A DNA stretch of 34,555 nt from Sulfurovum sp. (GTDB lineage: Bacteria > Campylobacterota > Campylobacteria > Campylobacterales > Sulfurovaceae): positions 1 to 34,555 of the forward strand of contig JAMOTK010000038.1 in NCBI GenBank assembly GCA_027062365.1. Direction: 5' to 3'. Both the position numbers and the translations under genes were made by a program. The notes below the pieces were generated by a model. That model was not told the DNA's origin. It made no database searches and saw nothing but the letters and a program-made list of their open reading frames with translations. Below, piece after piece: positions 16,541-25,885 of the stretch. The first letter of the stretch is position 1. Every line of letters begins with the position of its first letter.

Positions 16541-16574
16541 TTAATCAAGTTTTAACATTGTATAATTTGATTAA
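16541..16574 (+). promoter_or_regulatory. trxB promoter with -10 box inside an inverted repeat
   Basis: TATAAT at 16561-16566 lies between the perfect 8-bp arms TTAATCAA (16541-16548) and TTGATTAA (16567-16574). The right arm abuts the -10 box, which suits an operator for a dimeric regulator. GAAGGA at 16595-16600 is the ribosome binding site for trxB. Confidence 0.5.
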
Positions 16575-16605
16575 TTATTATATATACTTACTATGAAGGA
16601 TTAAG

Positions 16606-17544
16606 ATGTTAGATTGTGCAATTATCGGTGGAGGACCTGCTGGACTTACAGCAGGACTCTATGCAACACGTGGTGGACTTCAAAATGTAACAATGTTTGA
16701 AATGGGAATGCCTGGTGGTCAGATTACTCAAAGTTCAGAGATAGAGAATTATCCTGGATTTTTTGAACATGATAAAACAGGTATGGACTTCATGGATACA
16801 TGGCAAAAACAATGTTTTTCTTTTGGTTTAAAGCATGAGATGAAAAAGGTTGATGCTGTAGCCAAAACAGGGGAACACTTTACTATTACTTTAGAAGGTG
16901 GAGACACGGTAGAAGCTTTGACGGTTATCGTCTGTACAGGTTCTGTACCTAAAAGAGCAGGATTTAAGGGCGAAGATACCTTTTTTGGTAAAGGGGTAAG
17001 TACCTGTGCTACCTGTGATGGATTTTTTTACAAAAATAAACCAGTGACTGTGTTAGGTGGTGGAGACACGGCACTAGAAGAAGCATTTTATCTTTCTAAT
17101 ATATGTTCAGATGTTTATGTTGTACATAGAAGAGAAGAATTTAGAGCAGCACCTCCAACGCTAGATAGAGTGATGAGAAAAGACAATATTCATCTTGTGA
17201 CCAACTCTGTGATAGAAGAAGCCGTCGGTGATGCAATGGGTCTTTCAGGTGTAGATATCAAAAATAATGATGGTACCATTACACACATGGACAATACAGG
17301 GCTTTTTGTATTTGTAGGGCATGATGTGAGAAATGAAGTACTCAAAGATAGTAAGGGTGACTTTATCTGTGAAATGAATGATTGGGGACAAGTGATTGTG
17401 AATCTTTCGATGAAAACATCAGTAGCAGGTCTTTTTGCAGCAGGAGATATGCGTATAGAAGCACCTAAACAAGTGGTATCAGCAGCAGGTGATGGCTCTA
17501 TCGCAGCACTACAAGTTATCTCATATATTCAAGAGTTGGCATAA
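16606..17544 (+). CDS. trxB: Thioredoxin-disulfide reductase
   Basis: A 312-residue NADPH-dependent flavoenzyme that reduces thioredoxin, here encoded next to it. The N-terminal FAD motif is [19 protein letters not shown]. The redox pair is C134-A-T-C137 (CATCDGFF). The NADPH motif [10 protein letters not shown] and the closing GLFAAGDMR region are present. Length is standard for the low-molecular-weight class. The stop codon is one base from the dapB ATG. Confidence 0.96.
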   Translation: MLDCAIIGGGPAGLTAGLYATRGGLQNVTMFEMGMPGGQITQSSEIENYPGFFEHDKTGMDFMDTWQKQCFSFGLKHEMKKVDAVAKTGEHFTITLEGGDTVEALTVIVCTGSVPKRAGFKGEDTFFGKGVSTCATCDGFFYKNKPVTVLGGGDTALEEAFYLSNICSDVYVVHRREEFRAAPPTLDRVMRKDNIHLVTNSVIEEAVGDAMGLSGVDIKNNDGTITHMDNTGLFVFVGHDVRNEVLKDSKGDFICEMNDWGQVIVNLSMKTSVAGLFAAGDMRIEAPKQVVSAAGDGSIAALQVISYIQELA

Positions 17545-17545
17545 G

Positions 17546-18313
17546 ATGGCAAAAGTAGGTATCGTAGGAAGTACAGGACGCGTGGGTAAATTATTGATTG
17601 ATGCTCTATTGCATGATGATGTATTACCTTTGAGTGTGGTGCATGTATTTGATGAATTGAAACAAGATTTACCAAAAGATGTCTTAGTGACCAATAGCAT
17701 GAAAGTATTATTGGAAAACTGTGATATTGTGATTGATTTTTCTGCACCTACTGCCACACAAGCCTTGTGTGAAGCAGCATTAATCAATCCTACTCCTTTG
17801 GTCATTGCTACCACTGGATTTACAGAACATCAGCAAAATCTTATGCAAGAAGCTTCTGAAAATATGCCTGTACTTTATTCATCAAATATGTCAGCAGGGA
17901 TAGCACTACTCAAACAACTCGTAGAACAAGTCTCCTCAACACTCAATGATTTTGATATAGAAATTGTAGAACAACATCATAAGCATAAAGTAGACGCTCC
18001 ATCAGGGACGGCACTTACTTTGGGTGAATTTGCAGCCAAAGGACGTGGACTTGATTTGGATGCTGTGCGTGTGAGTGGAAGAGATGGACAAATTGGAGTA
18101 AGAACCAAAGATGAAATTGCTGTCATGGCACTTCGTGGTGGAGATATTGTCGGTCGTCACACGGTAGGCTTCTATAATGATGGTGAATTTTTAGAACTCA
18201 ATCATACCGCTACTTCACGTGAGACCTTTTCAAAGGGTGCCATACGTGCTGCAAAATGGCTCGTTACCCAAGAGAGTGGTCTTTACTCTATTAATGACTG
18301 TTTAGGAATATAA
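17546..18313 (+). CDS. dapB: 4-hydroxy-tetrahydrodipicolinate reductase
   Basis: A 255-residue enzyme of the diaminopimelate/lysine pathway that reduces hydroxy-tetrahydrodipicolinate with NAD(P)H. The nucleotide-binding motif VGIVGSTGRVGKLL is at the N terminus. The substrate-site block EIVEQHHKHKVDAPSGTAL contains the catalytic His/Lys cluster, and GTAL closes it. The frame is open 19 codons upstream into trxB, but the ATG at 17546 gives the family N terminus MAKVGIVG. It lies between trxB (1 base) and purF (1 base), so the three form one operon. Confidence 0.96.
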   Translation: MAKVGIVGSTGRVGKLLIDALLHDDVLPLSVVHVFDELKQDLPKDVLVTNSMKVLLENCDIVIDFSAPTATQALCEAALINPTPLVIATTGFTEHQQNLMQEASENMPVLYSSNMSAGIALLKQLVEQVSSTLNDFDIEIVEQHHKHKVDAPSGTALTLGEFAAKGRGLDLDAVRVSGRDGQIGVRTKDEIAVMALRGGDIVGRHTVGFYNDGEFLELNHTATSRETFSKGAIRAAKWLVTQESGLYSINDCLGI

Positions 18314-18314
18314 T

Positions 18315-19685
18315 ATGTGTGCAATTGTTGGTGTGTTTGGTGCAAAAAAAGCGTCTACTGTAGCGTATTATGCCTTGTTTTCTATGCAACATAGAGGACA
18401 AGAAGCTACAGGTATCTCCGTATCCAATGGAGAGAAAATTACTATTTATAAAAAGCGTGGTATGGTCAATGACGTATTTTCACAAGAGACACTCAATAGT
18501 TTAGAGGGGTCTTGTGCTGTAGGGCATAATCGTTATTCTACAGCAGGGAGTGCATCAGCAGGAGATGCACAACCTGTCTTTGCTAAATATAAATTAGGTG
18601 AAATATCGGTTGTCCATAATGGAAACCTTATCAATAAGCAAGAAGTAAGAGATGAACTTATCTCTAATGGTGCTATCTTTCAAACAGATATGGATACAGA
18701 AAATATTATCCATCTTATTGCCAAATCACAAAAAAAATCTCTAGTAAATAGAATTAAAGATATGCTTACTAAAATAGAAGGTGCTTACTGTTTGGCGATT
18801 CAAAGTCGCAAAAAGATGTTTGTTATCCGTGACCGTTTTGGTATCCGACCGTTAAGTTTGGGTAAACTAAAAGATGGTGGATATATGGTATCCTCAGAAA
18901 CTTGTGCCTTCAATCTATCAGGAGCAACCTTTGTCCGTGATATTAAACCAGGGGAGATGCTTACTTTTGAAGAGGGTAAAGAACCCAAATCAGAAATGGT
19001 TTTTGATAATATTGATTTTCATCCTTGTGCCTTTGAATATATATATTTTTCCAGACCTGATAGTATTATCGATGGTACCAATGTGTATCAAGCACGTTTA
19101 GAAACAGGTAAAAGACTCGCAAAAGAGACACCTGCTGATGTAGACTTGGTACTACCTGTTCCTGATTCTGGGGTTGCAGCAGCCCGTGGCTATGCCGAAG
19201 CATTAGGTGTGCCTTTTGAGATGGGTATTGTCCGTAACCACTATGTAGGACGTACATTTATCGAACCTACCCAATCTATCCGTGACATCAAAGTTAAAAT
19301 GAAACTCTCTCCTATACAGCACCTTATAGAGGGCAAAAGAGTAGCGATTATAGATGACTCTTTAGTGCGTGGTACAACCTCCAAGCAAATTGTACGTATG
19401 CTACTTGAAGCAGGAGCCAAAGAGGTACACATGCGTATCGCTGCCCCTGAGATTAAGTATCCTTGTCGTTATGGTATAGATACTCCTACAGAAGAAGAAC
19501 TTATCTCTTCTAGCCATACAGTAGAAGAAGTAAGAGAAATTATTGGTGCAACTTCATTGGGCTTTCTTTCTATAGAAGGACTCAAAGAATCATTAGGAAA
19601 AGAAAGAAATTATTCATTGGTAAGTTTTGATGGAAAATATTTTGCAGGGGGAAGTAAAAATAGCCCTAGTTGTGGAGATTCCTAA
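18315..19685 (+). CDS. purF: Amidophosphoribosyltransferase
   Basis: A 456-residue enzyme catalysing the first committed step of purine synthesis: PRPP plus glutamine to phosphoribosylamine. The N-terminal glutaminase begins MCAIVGVFG; Cys2 is the nucleophile after Met removal, and no propeptide is seen. GHNRYSTAG and VVHNGNL are present. The PRPP-binding loop is VAIIDDSLVRGTTSKQIV. Late cysteines (YPCRYGID and SPSCGDS) fit the Fe-S-like subclass, though I could not confirm a cluster. Last gene of trxB-dapB-purF. Confidence 0.96.
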   Translation: MCAIVGVFGAKKASTVAYYALFSMQHRGQEATGISVSNGEKITIYKKRGMVNDVFSQETLNSLEGSCAVGHNRYSTAGSASAGDAQPVFAKYKLGEISVVHNGNLINKQEVRDELISNGAIFQTDMDTENIIHLIAKSQKKSLVNRIKDMLTKIEGAYCLAIQSRKKMFVIRDRFGIRPLSLGKLKDGGYMVSSETCAFNLSGATFVRDIKPGEMLTFEEGKEPKSEMVFDNIDFHPCAFEYIYFSRPDSIIDGTNVYQARLETGKRLAKETPADVDLVLPVPDSGVAAARGYAEALGVPFEMGIVRNHYVGRTFIEPTQSIRDIKVKMKLSPIQHLIEGKRVAIIDDSLVRGTTSKQIVRMLLEAGAKEVHMRIAAPEIKYPCRYGIDTPTEEELISSSHTVEEVREIIGATSLGFLSIEGLKESLGKERNYSLVSFDGKYFAGGSKNSPSCGDS

Positions 19686-19697
19686 GATTACATAATG

Positions 19698-19775
19698 TAT
19701 CATAATTATTGATGATAATCATATATTTTTTATGATAACTTTAAGGTATGATATGAGATAATGATTCTATCATTT
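19698..19775 (+). promoter_or_regulatory. Promoter region with repeated ATGAT/ATCAT motifs
   Basis: The gap before the small peptide gene holds several ATGAT or ATCAT units in alternating orientation. They include TATCATAA (19698-19705), TTATGATA (19730-19737), the palindrome ATGATAATCAT (19712-19722) and ATGATTCTATCAT (19762-19774). GATAAT at 19757-19762 could serve as the -10 box. The clustering resembles a binding array, for example for Fur-type repressors that prefer GATAAT repeats, but that is only a resemblance. Confidence 0.4.
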
Positions 19776-19791
19776 GAAAAAGGAGAATATC

Positions 19792-19908
19792 ATGAAAAAA
19801 GTTATCGTATTAGCTGCACTTTTTGTAGCTACATTTGCATTTGCATCTGAAGCTGCTGCACCTGCAGAAACAAATACAACTGAAACTGCTGCACCTGCTG
19901 CTGAGTAA
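19792..19908 (+). CDS. 38-residue secreted Ala/Thr/Glu-rich peptide
   Basis: A short ORF of 38 codons with a strong ribosome binding site (AAAGGAG, 8 bases before the ATG) and its own terminator. Residues 1-18 are a textbook signal peptide: MKK, a hydrophobic core, then AFA-S with cleavage likely after Ala18. The mature part is about 20 residues of Ala, Pro, Glu and Thr, with a near-repeat ETAAPA/EAAAPA. I know no function. Comparable short exported peptides occur in this phylum as unannotated ORFs. The gene is bounded by purF and a hairpin. Confidence 0.65.
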   Translation: MKKVIVLAALFVATFAFASEAAAPAETNTTETAAPAAE

Positions 19909-19914
19909 GTTGTC

Positions 19915-19942
19915 TTATATAGAGTTTTTGGACTCTATATAA
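19915..19942 (+). terminator. Terminator of the small peptide gene
   Basis: A perfect 11-bp stem, TTATATAGAGT (19915-19925) with ACTCTATATAA (19932-19942), is followed by a T-rich stretch from about 19954. Since the next gene converges, it may work in both directions. Confidence 0.7.
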
Positions 19943-19995
19943 ACCTAATCCCCTTTCTTTTTCTTTCTCATAAAAATAAATTTTAAACTTTTAAA

Positions 19996-21297
19996 TTACT
20001 TTAACCCCTCTGCAATCAACTCAATAGGATTTTTAAAGATAGTCTCTACTTCTGCATGGTTTAATGCCTCGCTTAGTTGCATTCTACAGGCAGAACATTC
20101 AGCAGATACATAGGTGGCTTTTGTTTCTTCTATCATAGTAGCTTTTGGCATTCCTGCGAGTTGGGCGAAGTGAAATTTCTCTGTTTGCATGGTCACTCCA
20201 CCAAAGCCACAACATCTATCAGAATCAGACATCTCAACCATGGGATAGTTTGCCGAAAGGAGATTACGAGGTTGCTTGTAAATACCTTGTACCTTTTTGG
20301 CATGACAAGGGTCATGATAGGTTACAGCTGTATCAAAGCGTTTGCCTTTTTCTTTGAGCATTGCTTGAAGAGGTGTATTGTCATCTAGCCATGCCGTTGC
20401 CATGTGCATTTTTTGTGAGACTTTTTTGGCTCGTGCTTCCCAGTCTGCCATGTCATGGTTTTTGAAAAATACTGCCCAATCATGCGTCATCATCGCAGAA
20501 CAAGTCGCCTCAGGGATAAGCATGGCATCACAATCGTCCATGAAGCTTTCAAAGTAGGCAATATTTTTTTTAGTCATATACTCCACCGAAGACATATCCC
20601 CCGTAAAATACGCAGGAGCAGAACAACAAAGTTGCTTTTTGGGAATAAAAACATCAATATTGAGCTTGGCTAGAACTTCTACCAAACTATCCCCAATCCC
20701 CGTATAATTATAATTGGCAAGACACCCGATAAACAAGGCAATACGTTGAGGCTTTGCTTCTTGATTTTTAGCTAAAATTTCTTCGGGATAGCTATTGAGA
20801 AAAGAGGTCTTTACCATAGATGGGAGTAAACGACCCTTTTTTATCATAGGCAAGGAAAACCGAGCCTTAAGCCCTCTATCTTGGGGGTCATTTGCCAAAG
20901 CACAAGTCTTGAACATATAACCAAATTTCATTACAAAATCCATAATCTTACGGTTACGCAACAAAAAGAAAAAGCCTTTTTTAAACCATGCAATCCCAAA
21001 TTTATCAGCAATATCAGCACGAACCTCTTCAATCACCATATCCGTAGCCAAAGAGTTCGGACAAACATCAACACAATTTGTACATAAAAAGCAAGATTCA
21101 AATATGTCTTTTGCATTCTTGTCAAGTTCCAAATGCCCCTGTTGATACGCCCCTAAAAGCTCAATAAACCCCCGTGGAGAGGTGGTCTCATCGGGGTGGA
21201 CTTGATGAATAGTACAAACAGGAATACACTTCCCACACTTAATACAATCATCACTCGTAGCTGTAAAATTAAAAATATCTTCTGGTTTTTTGCTCAT
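19996..21297 (-). CDS. GlpC/GlcF/LutA-type iron-sulfur oxidoreductase subunit (two CCG domains)
   Basis: A 433-residue protein. The N-terminal ferredoxin domain has two [4Fe-4S] motifs: C18-x2-C21-x2-C24-x3-C28 and C69-x2-C72-x2-C75-x3-C79. Two cysteine-rich CCG domains follow, with LFIGCLANY...CCSAPAYFTGD and HDPCHAKK...CCGFGG. This is the layout of subunits that pass electrons from glycolate, glycerol-3-phosphate or lactate dehydrogenases, or heterodisulfide reductases, to quinone or other carriers. No flavin subunit is nearby, so the substrate cannot be named. No membrane helix is seen. AGAGGAAA precedes the ATG. Confidence 0.85.
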   Translation of the reverse strand: MSKKPEDIFNFTATSDDCIKCGKCIPVCTIHQVHPDETTSPRGFIELLGAYQQGHLELDKNAKDIFESCFLCTNCVDVCPNSLATDMVIEEVRADIADKFGIAWFKKGFFFLLRNRKIMDFVMKFGYMFKTCALANDPQDRGLKARFSLPMIKKGRLLPSMVKTSFLNSYPEEILAKNQEAKPQRIALFIGCLANYNYTGIGDSLVEVLAKLNIDVFIPKKQLCCSAPAYFTGDMSSVEYMTKKNIAYFESFMDDCDAMLIPEATCSAMMTHDWAVFFKNHDMADWEARAKKVSQKMHMATAWLDDNTPLQAMLKEKGKRFDTAVTYHDPCHAKKVQGIYKQPRNLLSANYPMVEMSDSDRCCGFGGVTMQTEKFHFAQLAGMPKATMIEETKATYVSAECSACRMQLSEALNHAEVETIFKNPIELIAEGLK

Positions 21298-21320
21298 GTT
21301 TCCTCTTGTTCTTTACTTTA

Positions 21321-21593
21321 TTATTTCCAAAATAATTTAGAATGACTACCAACACGCGTTAAAGCCAATTCTAAAATATCAGTTTCAATTCTATAAATCA
21401 ATAGTAAATTAGGTTTAAGATGACACTCTCTACAGCCTAAATAATTACCGATGAGTTGATGGTCTTTATATTTTGTATCTAAACTTTCCCCACTAGCTAA
21501 AAGGATAATGACTTCTTTGAGTATAGATTTATCTGTATGAGATGATTTCTTATAGTCTTTTTTAAAGCTACTGGTTCTAAAAATAGCATACAC
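21321..21593 (-). CDS. YafQ-family (RelE/ParE superfamily) toxin
   Basis: A 90-residue protein with the RelE-like fold pattern: RTSSFKKDYKK at the N terminus, then the YafQ block LKPNLLLIYRIETDILELALTRVGSHSKLF. The C-terminal GSHSxLF matches YafQ-type ribosome-dependent mRNA endonucleases. YafQ's catalytic histidines can be sought in KYKDHQL, ECHLKP and GSHSKLF. The start is GTG at 21593, the base after the antitoxin stop, so translation is coupled and toxin output is held below antitoxin output. Confidence 0.88.
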   Translation of the reverse strand: MYAIFRTSSFKKDYKKSSHTDKSILKEVIILLASGESLDTKYKDHQLIGNYLGCRECHLKPNLLLIYRIETDILELALTRVGSHSKLFWK

Positions 21594-21875
21594 CTAATTG
21601 TCCAAATCATCAAACAAATCATCTACGCTTTTAAATGTCTGACCTTTTTTTGCTTTTAGTTCATCTAGTGCTTTACTTGTTTCTTGATTAGGGGTTTTCA
21701 TACTAAAATTGTTAAAAATATTGTCTTCTTTTACATTGTTTAAGCTATCAAACTCTTTTTTATTTTTATTCTGTTGAAGATTTTTTAAAATAAATTCAGA
21801 AAATGCTTTTATATCAGATTTGCATTCATTGATAAAAAACTGTTCTATTTTTTGGTTATTTATTTCTATAATCAT
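21594..21875 (-). CDS. Antitoxin of the YafQ-type module
   Basis: A 93-residue acidic protein encoded directly before the toxin. The C-terminal part (SKALDELKAKKGQTFKSVDDLFDDLD) is the toxin-wrapping type of tail seen in antitoxins of RelE-superfamily toxins. The N-terminal part (MIIEINNQKIEQFF...) may be the dimer/DNA-binding portion, but I do not recognise a RelB or Phd/DinJ fold with certainty. AAAGGAAC precedes the ATG. Confidence 0.8.
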   Translation of the reverse strand: MIIEINNQKIEQFFINECKSDIKAFSEFILKNLQQNKNKKEFDSLNNVKEDNIFNNFSMKTPNQETSKALDELKAKKGQTFKSVDDLFDDLDN

Positions 21876-21899
21876 TTTTTGTTCCTTTTCTTTATTAAG

Positions 21900-22262
21900 T
21901 CAATCTCTTGTATAAAGTTCTATATCCAAAAACCTAAAATCTTTTTTGTTATGTGTCCAAAGAGGGAGATGATAAATCATACAAGTAGAGGCGATAATAG
22001 AGTCATAGACACCCATATTGTGAGAGAGTCCATATTCCTTCATTAATTCCACTGATAGATTAAATACCTCTTGGTCAATATGGGCTAAATTCCAATTTTT
22101 AAGCACTTTATCAAACTCTCTTAGCTCTTTTTTGTTTAAAGCTCCTACCAAAAACTCTAATTGTACAATGGAGTTGATACAGAGGTCTTTTTTATCATCT
22201 GTGCTAAGAATGATTTTATCTTTGGAGTGGTCTATCAAGATACAAGTATCTACAAATATCAT
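21900..22262 (-). CDS. PIN-domain toxin, VapC family
   Basis: A 120-residue PIN-domain endoribonuclease. The four acidic metal ligands are visible: D5 (FVDTCILID), E36 (VQLEFL), D87 (VYDSIIAST) and D108 (KKDFRFL). VapC toxins usually cut tRNA or rRNA. Its start codon follows the antitoxin stop without a gap. The module sits between hemN and the YafQ-type module, all on the minus strand. Confidence 0.9.
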   Translation of the reverse strand: MIFVDTCILIDHSKDKIILSTDDKKDLCINSIVQLEFLVGALNKKELREFDKVLKNWNLAHIDQEVFNLSVELMKEYGLSHNMGVYDSIIASTCMIYHLPLWTHNKKDFRFLDIELYTRD

Positions 22263-22547
22263 CTACTCTCCATCTCTTCTTAGATTATGGATATACTCAG
22301 CACTATCTTCTATATGAGAGTATAACGCTATACTCTTATCTCTAGGCTCATCTTCATCAGAAGTAATAGTGGATAAGTGTTTAGAGATGTCTCTTTTCTT
22401 ATAGTTTATTTTTTGCTTTTTTTGAAAAGAACCTATAAAACTTTTGAGTGTATCTACAGACAATTCCTCTAACTCTTGTTTCTGTTTTTTTAAAAATGCA
22501 AATAACTCTTTTTCAAATGGACTTGGGTTATCTATTTTTATTGTCAT
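22263..22547 (-). CDS. Antitoxin of the PIN-type module
   Basis: A 94-residue charged protein (Lys/Glu-rich helices at about 10-50, acidic DEDEPRD at about 74-80) directly upstream of the PIN toxin. It has no clear AbrB or RHH motif, so the antitoxin role rests on position, size and coupling. AAAGGA precedes the ATG. It starts 17 bases after the hemN stop. Confidence 0.75.
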   Translation of the reverse strand: MTIKIDNPSPFEKELFAFLKKQKQELEELSVDTLKSFIGSFQKKQKINYKKRDISKHLSTITSDEDEPRDKSIALYSHIEDSAEYIHNLRRDGE

Positions 22548-22563
22548 CTTTTTTCCTTTTTAT

Positions 22564-23931
22564 TTACACCGTCTTAGAAAAAGTCTTCTTACTTTTCACA
22601 TGTTGGTGCATATAGGCATCAAAGGGCATGGCGATATTACGAATGAGTAGTGTGCCTGTGGTGCTTACAGAGATTTTACCATCGTTTATGCTTACAAGTC
22701 CTGCTTCTATAAATTCTTGGAGTTCTTCTAGGGCATCGGCGAAGTATTCTTCAAAGATGATATTGTGTGTTTGGCTAATTCTTGGCATGTCTATAGAAAA
22801 GTTTGCCATGAGTTCCATGATGACGGCTTTGCGTAAGAAGTCGTCATCGCTTAGGTTTACGCCTCTTTCAAAAGGCAATTTACCAGCGTCTAATGAGGCT
22901 TCGTAGGCTTTCATATTTTTGGTATTTTGTGCATAATAATGTGAACCTTCGCCGATGCTTGTGAGTCCTATACCGATGAGGTTTGCCCCACCTTTGGTGG
23001 TGTAGCCTTGGAAGTTTCGGTGTAGTTCGCCTTTTTTTATGGCTGTAAAGAGTTCATCATTGGGCTTTGCAAAGTGGTCCATACCTACCATTTTATAGCC
23101 ATTACGCTCAAAAAAGTCAATAGTATATTGGAAAATCTCTAGTTTAATCTCAGGAGAAGGCAGGGTAGTTTCATCAAATTTTCTTTGCGTTTTCATTAGC
23201 CACGGCACATGGGCATAGTTGAAAACGGCGACTCTATCGGGGTTGAGTTGTGTAGAGAGTTCTAGGGTCTTTTTGAAAGTTTCTAGGGTTTGGTAAGGTA
23301 AGCCATAGATAAAATCTGTGTTGATAGAGCTAATGCCGTACTTTCTTGCCAAATCTACAGCATTTTTGGTGAGTTCCAAGGGTTGCACACGGTGTATTTC
23401 TTTTTGGACTTTTTCATCAAGGTCTTGCACACCAAAAGAAATTCTATTAAAGCCGTGTTTGGCAAAGACTTTCATTTGTTCTTCGTTAAAAAATCGTGGG
23501 TCAATCTCACAGCTTATTTCTGCTTTGTCGCTCCAATTTTTAAATTTAGACTTGATATAAGTTACGATTTCATCAAGCTCAAAAGCCTTATAATAAGTCG
23601 GTGTTCCTCCACCAAAATGAAATTGTATGACTTCACGAGAAGTGTCAATATGCGTGGCTAAAATATCAATTTCTTTTTTGAGATAAGTGATATAGGCAGA
23701 GAGTTTTTCTTCTTTAGAAGTAAAAACGACATTACAGCCACAAAAATAACAAGCACTTCGGCAAAAAGGCAAATGCACATAAAGCGAAATTTGTTCTGTA
23801 GAATTTTCTAAATACTGAATATACTCACCATATTCAAAGGCATCGCTAAACTCCAATGCCGTAGGATAAGAGGTATAACGAGGACCTGCTTTGGAGTATT
23901 TACTAAATTTTTCGAAATCTATATTAGCCAT
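22564..23931 (-). CDS. hemN: Oxygen-independent coproporphyrinogen III dehydrogenase
   Basis: A 455-residue radical-SAM enzyme that oxidatively decarboxylates coproporphyrinogen III in heme synthesis without O2. The cluster motif is C57-x3-C61-x2-C64-x-C66 in [14 protein letters not shown], the true HemN pattern with the fourth cysteine rather than the HemW pattern. [15 protein letters not shown] and [20 protein letters not shown] follow. The length matches HemN and the N-terminal RYTSYPTA arm is present. It overlaps argF by 8 bases. Confidence 0.95.
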   Translation of the reverse strand: MANIDFEKFSKYSKAGPRYTSYPTALEFSDAFEYGEYIQYLENSTEQISLYVHLPFCRSACYFCGCNVVFTSKEEKLSAYITYLKKEIDILATHIDTSREVIQFHFGGGTPTYYKAFELDEIVTYIKSKFKNWSDKAEISCEIDPRFFNEEQMKVFAKHGFNRISFGVQDLDEKVQKEIHRVQPLELTKNAVDLARKYGISSINTDFIYGLPYQTLETFKKTLELSTQLNPDRVAVFNYAHVPWLMKTQRKFDETTLPSPEIKLEIFQYTIDFFERNGYKMVGMDHFAKPNDELFTAIKKGELHRNFQGYTTKGGANLIGIGLTSIGEGSHYYAQNTKNMKAYEASLDAGKLPFERGVNLSDDDFLRKAVIMELMANFSIDMPRISQTHNIIFEEYFADALEELQEFIEAGLVSINDGKISVSTTGTLLIRNIAMPFDAYMHQHVKSKKTFSKTV

Positions 23932-24850
23932 TTTGTTTCCCTTCTAACCAGACCATAATCCCTTTTTGGGCGTGTAGTCTATTTTCGGCTTCGGTGAAGA
24001 TAACTTCTGCGTGTTTTTCAAAAGTTTCTTCGCTTACTTCATACTCTCTATAGGCAGGAAGACAATGCAAAAATATGGCATCGTCTTTGGCAAGGCTCAT
24101 AAGAGGCTCATCTACCATATATCCCTCAAAGGCTTTCATGCGTACTTCTTTTTCTTCTTCTTGTCCCATTGAAACCCATGTATCGGTGGTCACGACATCA
24201 CAGTCTTTTACAGCGATTTTAGGGTCATTACTAAAGCTAATTTTGGCGTGGCTTTCTTTGGCAAAGGCTAGGGCTTCTTTGACGATAAGCTTATCACATT
24301 CATAGCCTTTTGGTGTGGCAATTCTGAGTTCTAGTCCCAATTTGGCACAGAGCATGAGCCATGAGTGAGCCATATTGTTCCCATCTCCGATATAGGCAAT
24401 CACAGGGTTTTTGTCTTTTCCAAATTCTATCATCGTAAGATAGTCCGTCATGAGTTGGACGGGGTGGTAGCTGTCGGTAAGACCATTAATTACTGGTACT
24501 TTAGAATATTGTGCAAATTCTTCAAGCTTCGTATGTTCAAAGGTGCGTATCATTACCATATCAACCATTCGGCTAATGACTCTAGCCGTATCTTTCATAG
24601 GTTCACCTCGTCCGAGTTGAATATCATTTGAAGACAAAAACAAGCCGATGCCCCCAAGCTGATAAATCCCTGTTTCAAAGCTCACGCGTGTGCGTGTAGA
24701 AGACTTTTCAAATATCATTCCCAAGGTTTGACGTTCCATATAAGGGACGATTTTTTTGGATTTGGTTTGTGTCTTTATTTTCTGTGCTAATGTTATCATC
24801 TCCAAAATTTCATCTTTGCTAAAATCTTTGAGTGTTAAAAAGTGTCTCAT
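23924..24850 (-). CDS. argF: Ornithine carbamoyltransferase
   Basis: A 308-residue enzyme joining carbamoyl phosphate and ornithine to give citrulline in arginine synthesis. Signatures are [10 protein letters not shown] (carbamoyl phosphate site), [25 protein letters not shown] and HCLPAYR (catalytic Cys). The frame is open seven codons further (GTG at 24871, ATG at 24868). The ATG at 24850 has AAGGA at proper spacing and gives the usual MRHFL start, so it is preferred. First gene of argF-hemN. Confidence 0.95.
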   Translation of the reverse strand: MRHFLTLKDFSKDEILEMITLAQKIKTQTKSKKIVPYMERQTLGMIFEKSSTRTRVSFETGIYQLGGIGLFLSSNDIQLGRGEPMKDTARVISRMVDMVMIRTFEHTKLEEFAQYSKVPVINGLTDSYHPVQLMTDYLTMIEFGKDKNPVIAYIGDGNNMAHSWLMLCAKLGLELRIATPKGYECDKLIVKEALAFAKESHAKISFSNDPKIAVKDCDVVTTDTWVSMGQEEEKEVRMKAFEGYMVDEPLMSLAKDDAIFLHCLPAYREYEVSEETFEKHAEVIFTEAENRLHAQKGIMVWLEGKQNG

Positions 24851-24982
24851 ACGACTATCCTTATACATCACTATAGTAATGTAAAATTTAAAAGAGATTA
24901 TTCTACCATAAGTTTATTGAGGGTATTCTTTTATGATATATTTAGATATGATGTTCATTAAGATTATTATTAAGGAAAACAA

Positions 24983-25810
24983 ATGTATCTATACAATATA
25001 AAATCTATAAGACTATGGTTTACAAGCATACTTATCACTTTTTTATTTCTTGGGTGTGACACTACCTCAGGAGATTCTACTGACTTTAAAAGTACGCATG
25101 AGTCACAAGTGAGCAGTATCCTCTTTGCTCATGGCTTTATGAGTGATGCTTCAACATGGAACCATTTTAGTGCCATCACAGATGCCTATGATAGTAGAGA
25201 ATGGGTAGTCTATAGAACCAATGTGGCTAAAACAGGGACTATTATCACTAGAGCGAGTCAACTAGCAGATTATATCAATGCTCAAAACCTAGAAGATAAC
25301 TCTCTTTTAGTTGTAGGGCATAGTATGGGAGGATTGGATTTACGTTATATTATTAGTCAAGGAAATCAAAATCAATCTATAAATAATAAATATTATAGAG
25401 CATCTAAAACCATACACCAATTTTATACCATCGCTACACCACATAAAGGAAGTACCATCGCAAGTTTTGTCTCAGGTGATGCAGGAGCTATCCATGACCT
25501 TAGTACCACTCAAATGAAAGAATTTAATCAAGAACATCCTTATAGCCACTCTTGGGTAGATGGTAGGGCTATCCCTATGTTAGCCTTTAGATTTTCATGT
25601 AAAAAAAACAATGTGGATGATGGTGTTGTCGATGTAAACAAACAAATACTAGATGGAGCACCCTATACCGAAGAAATTTTTGATGGTAAACACACCTCAG
25701 GACTAGAAAATCTTTGTACCCAAGATGTGACAGAAGAGCTTTTACAAAACCGTGTGATAGAGAGTATCCTTGATAACAATACACCTAAAGAGGTGATAAA
25801 TGGGATTTAA
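24983..25810 (+). CDS. Lipoprotein alpha/beta-hydrolase (triacylglycerol lipase-like)
   Basis: A 275-residue protein with a lipoprotein signal: hydrophobic core about 12-24 and lipobox FLGC with Cys25, so it is probably anchored to a membrane outside the cytoplasm. The alpha/beta-hydrolase core has an oxyanion HG (H50-G51 in FAHGF), the nucleophile elbow G-H-S114-M-G-G and TPHKGS, as in bacterial lipases and PGAP1-like esterases. Asp in DDGVVD (about 213-218) and His in GKHTSG are likely the other triad members. AAGGA precedes the ATG. The substrate is unknown. Confidence 0.85.
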   Translation: MYLYNIKSIRLWFTSILITFLFLGCDTTSGDSTDFKSTHESQVSSILFAHGFMSDASTWNHFSAITDAYDSREWVVYRTNVAKTGTIITRASQLADYINAQNLEDNSLLVVGHSMGGLDLRYIISQGNQNQSINNKYYRASKTIHQFYTIATPHKGSTIASFVSGDAGAIHDLSTTQMKEFNQEHPYSHSWVDGRAIPMLAFRFSCKKNNVDDGVVDVNKQILDGAPYTEEIFDGKHTSGLENLCTQDVTEELLQNRVIESILDNNTPKEVINGI

Positions 25811-25885
25811 CTATATCTAAATTTTAAAGTAGGTATAGCCCATTAGTCTTTACTTGATAAAATAGACATTCAACAAAGGAAATCT

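Noticed and set aside
19711-19730. A Fur box
   Set aside because: ATGATAATCAT resembles part of the Fur consensus, but the full 7-1-7 palindrome is not met; kept only as a motif cluster.
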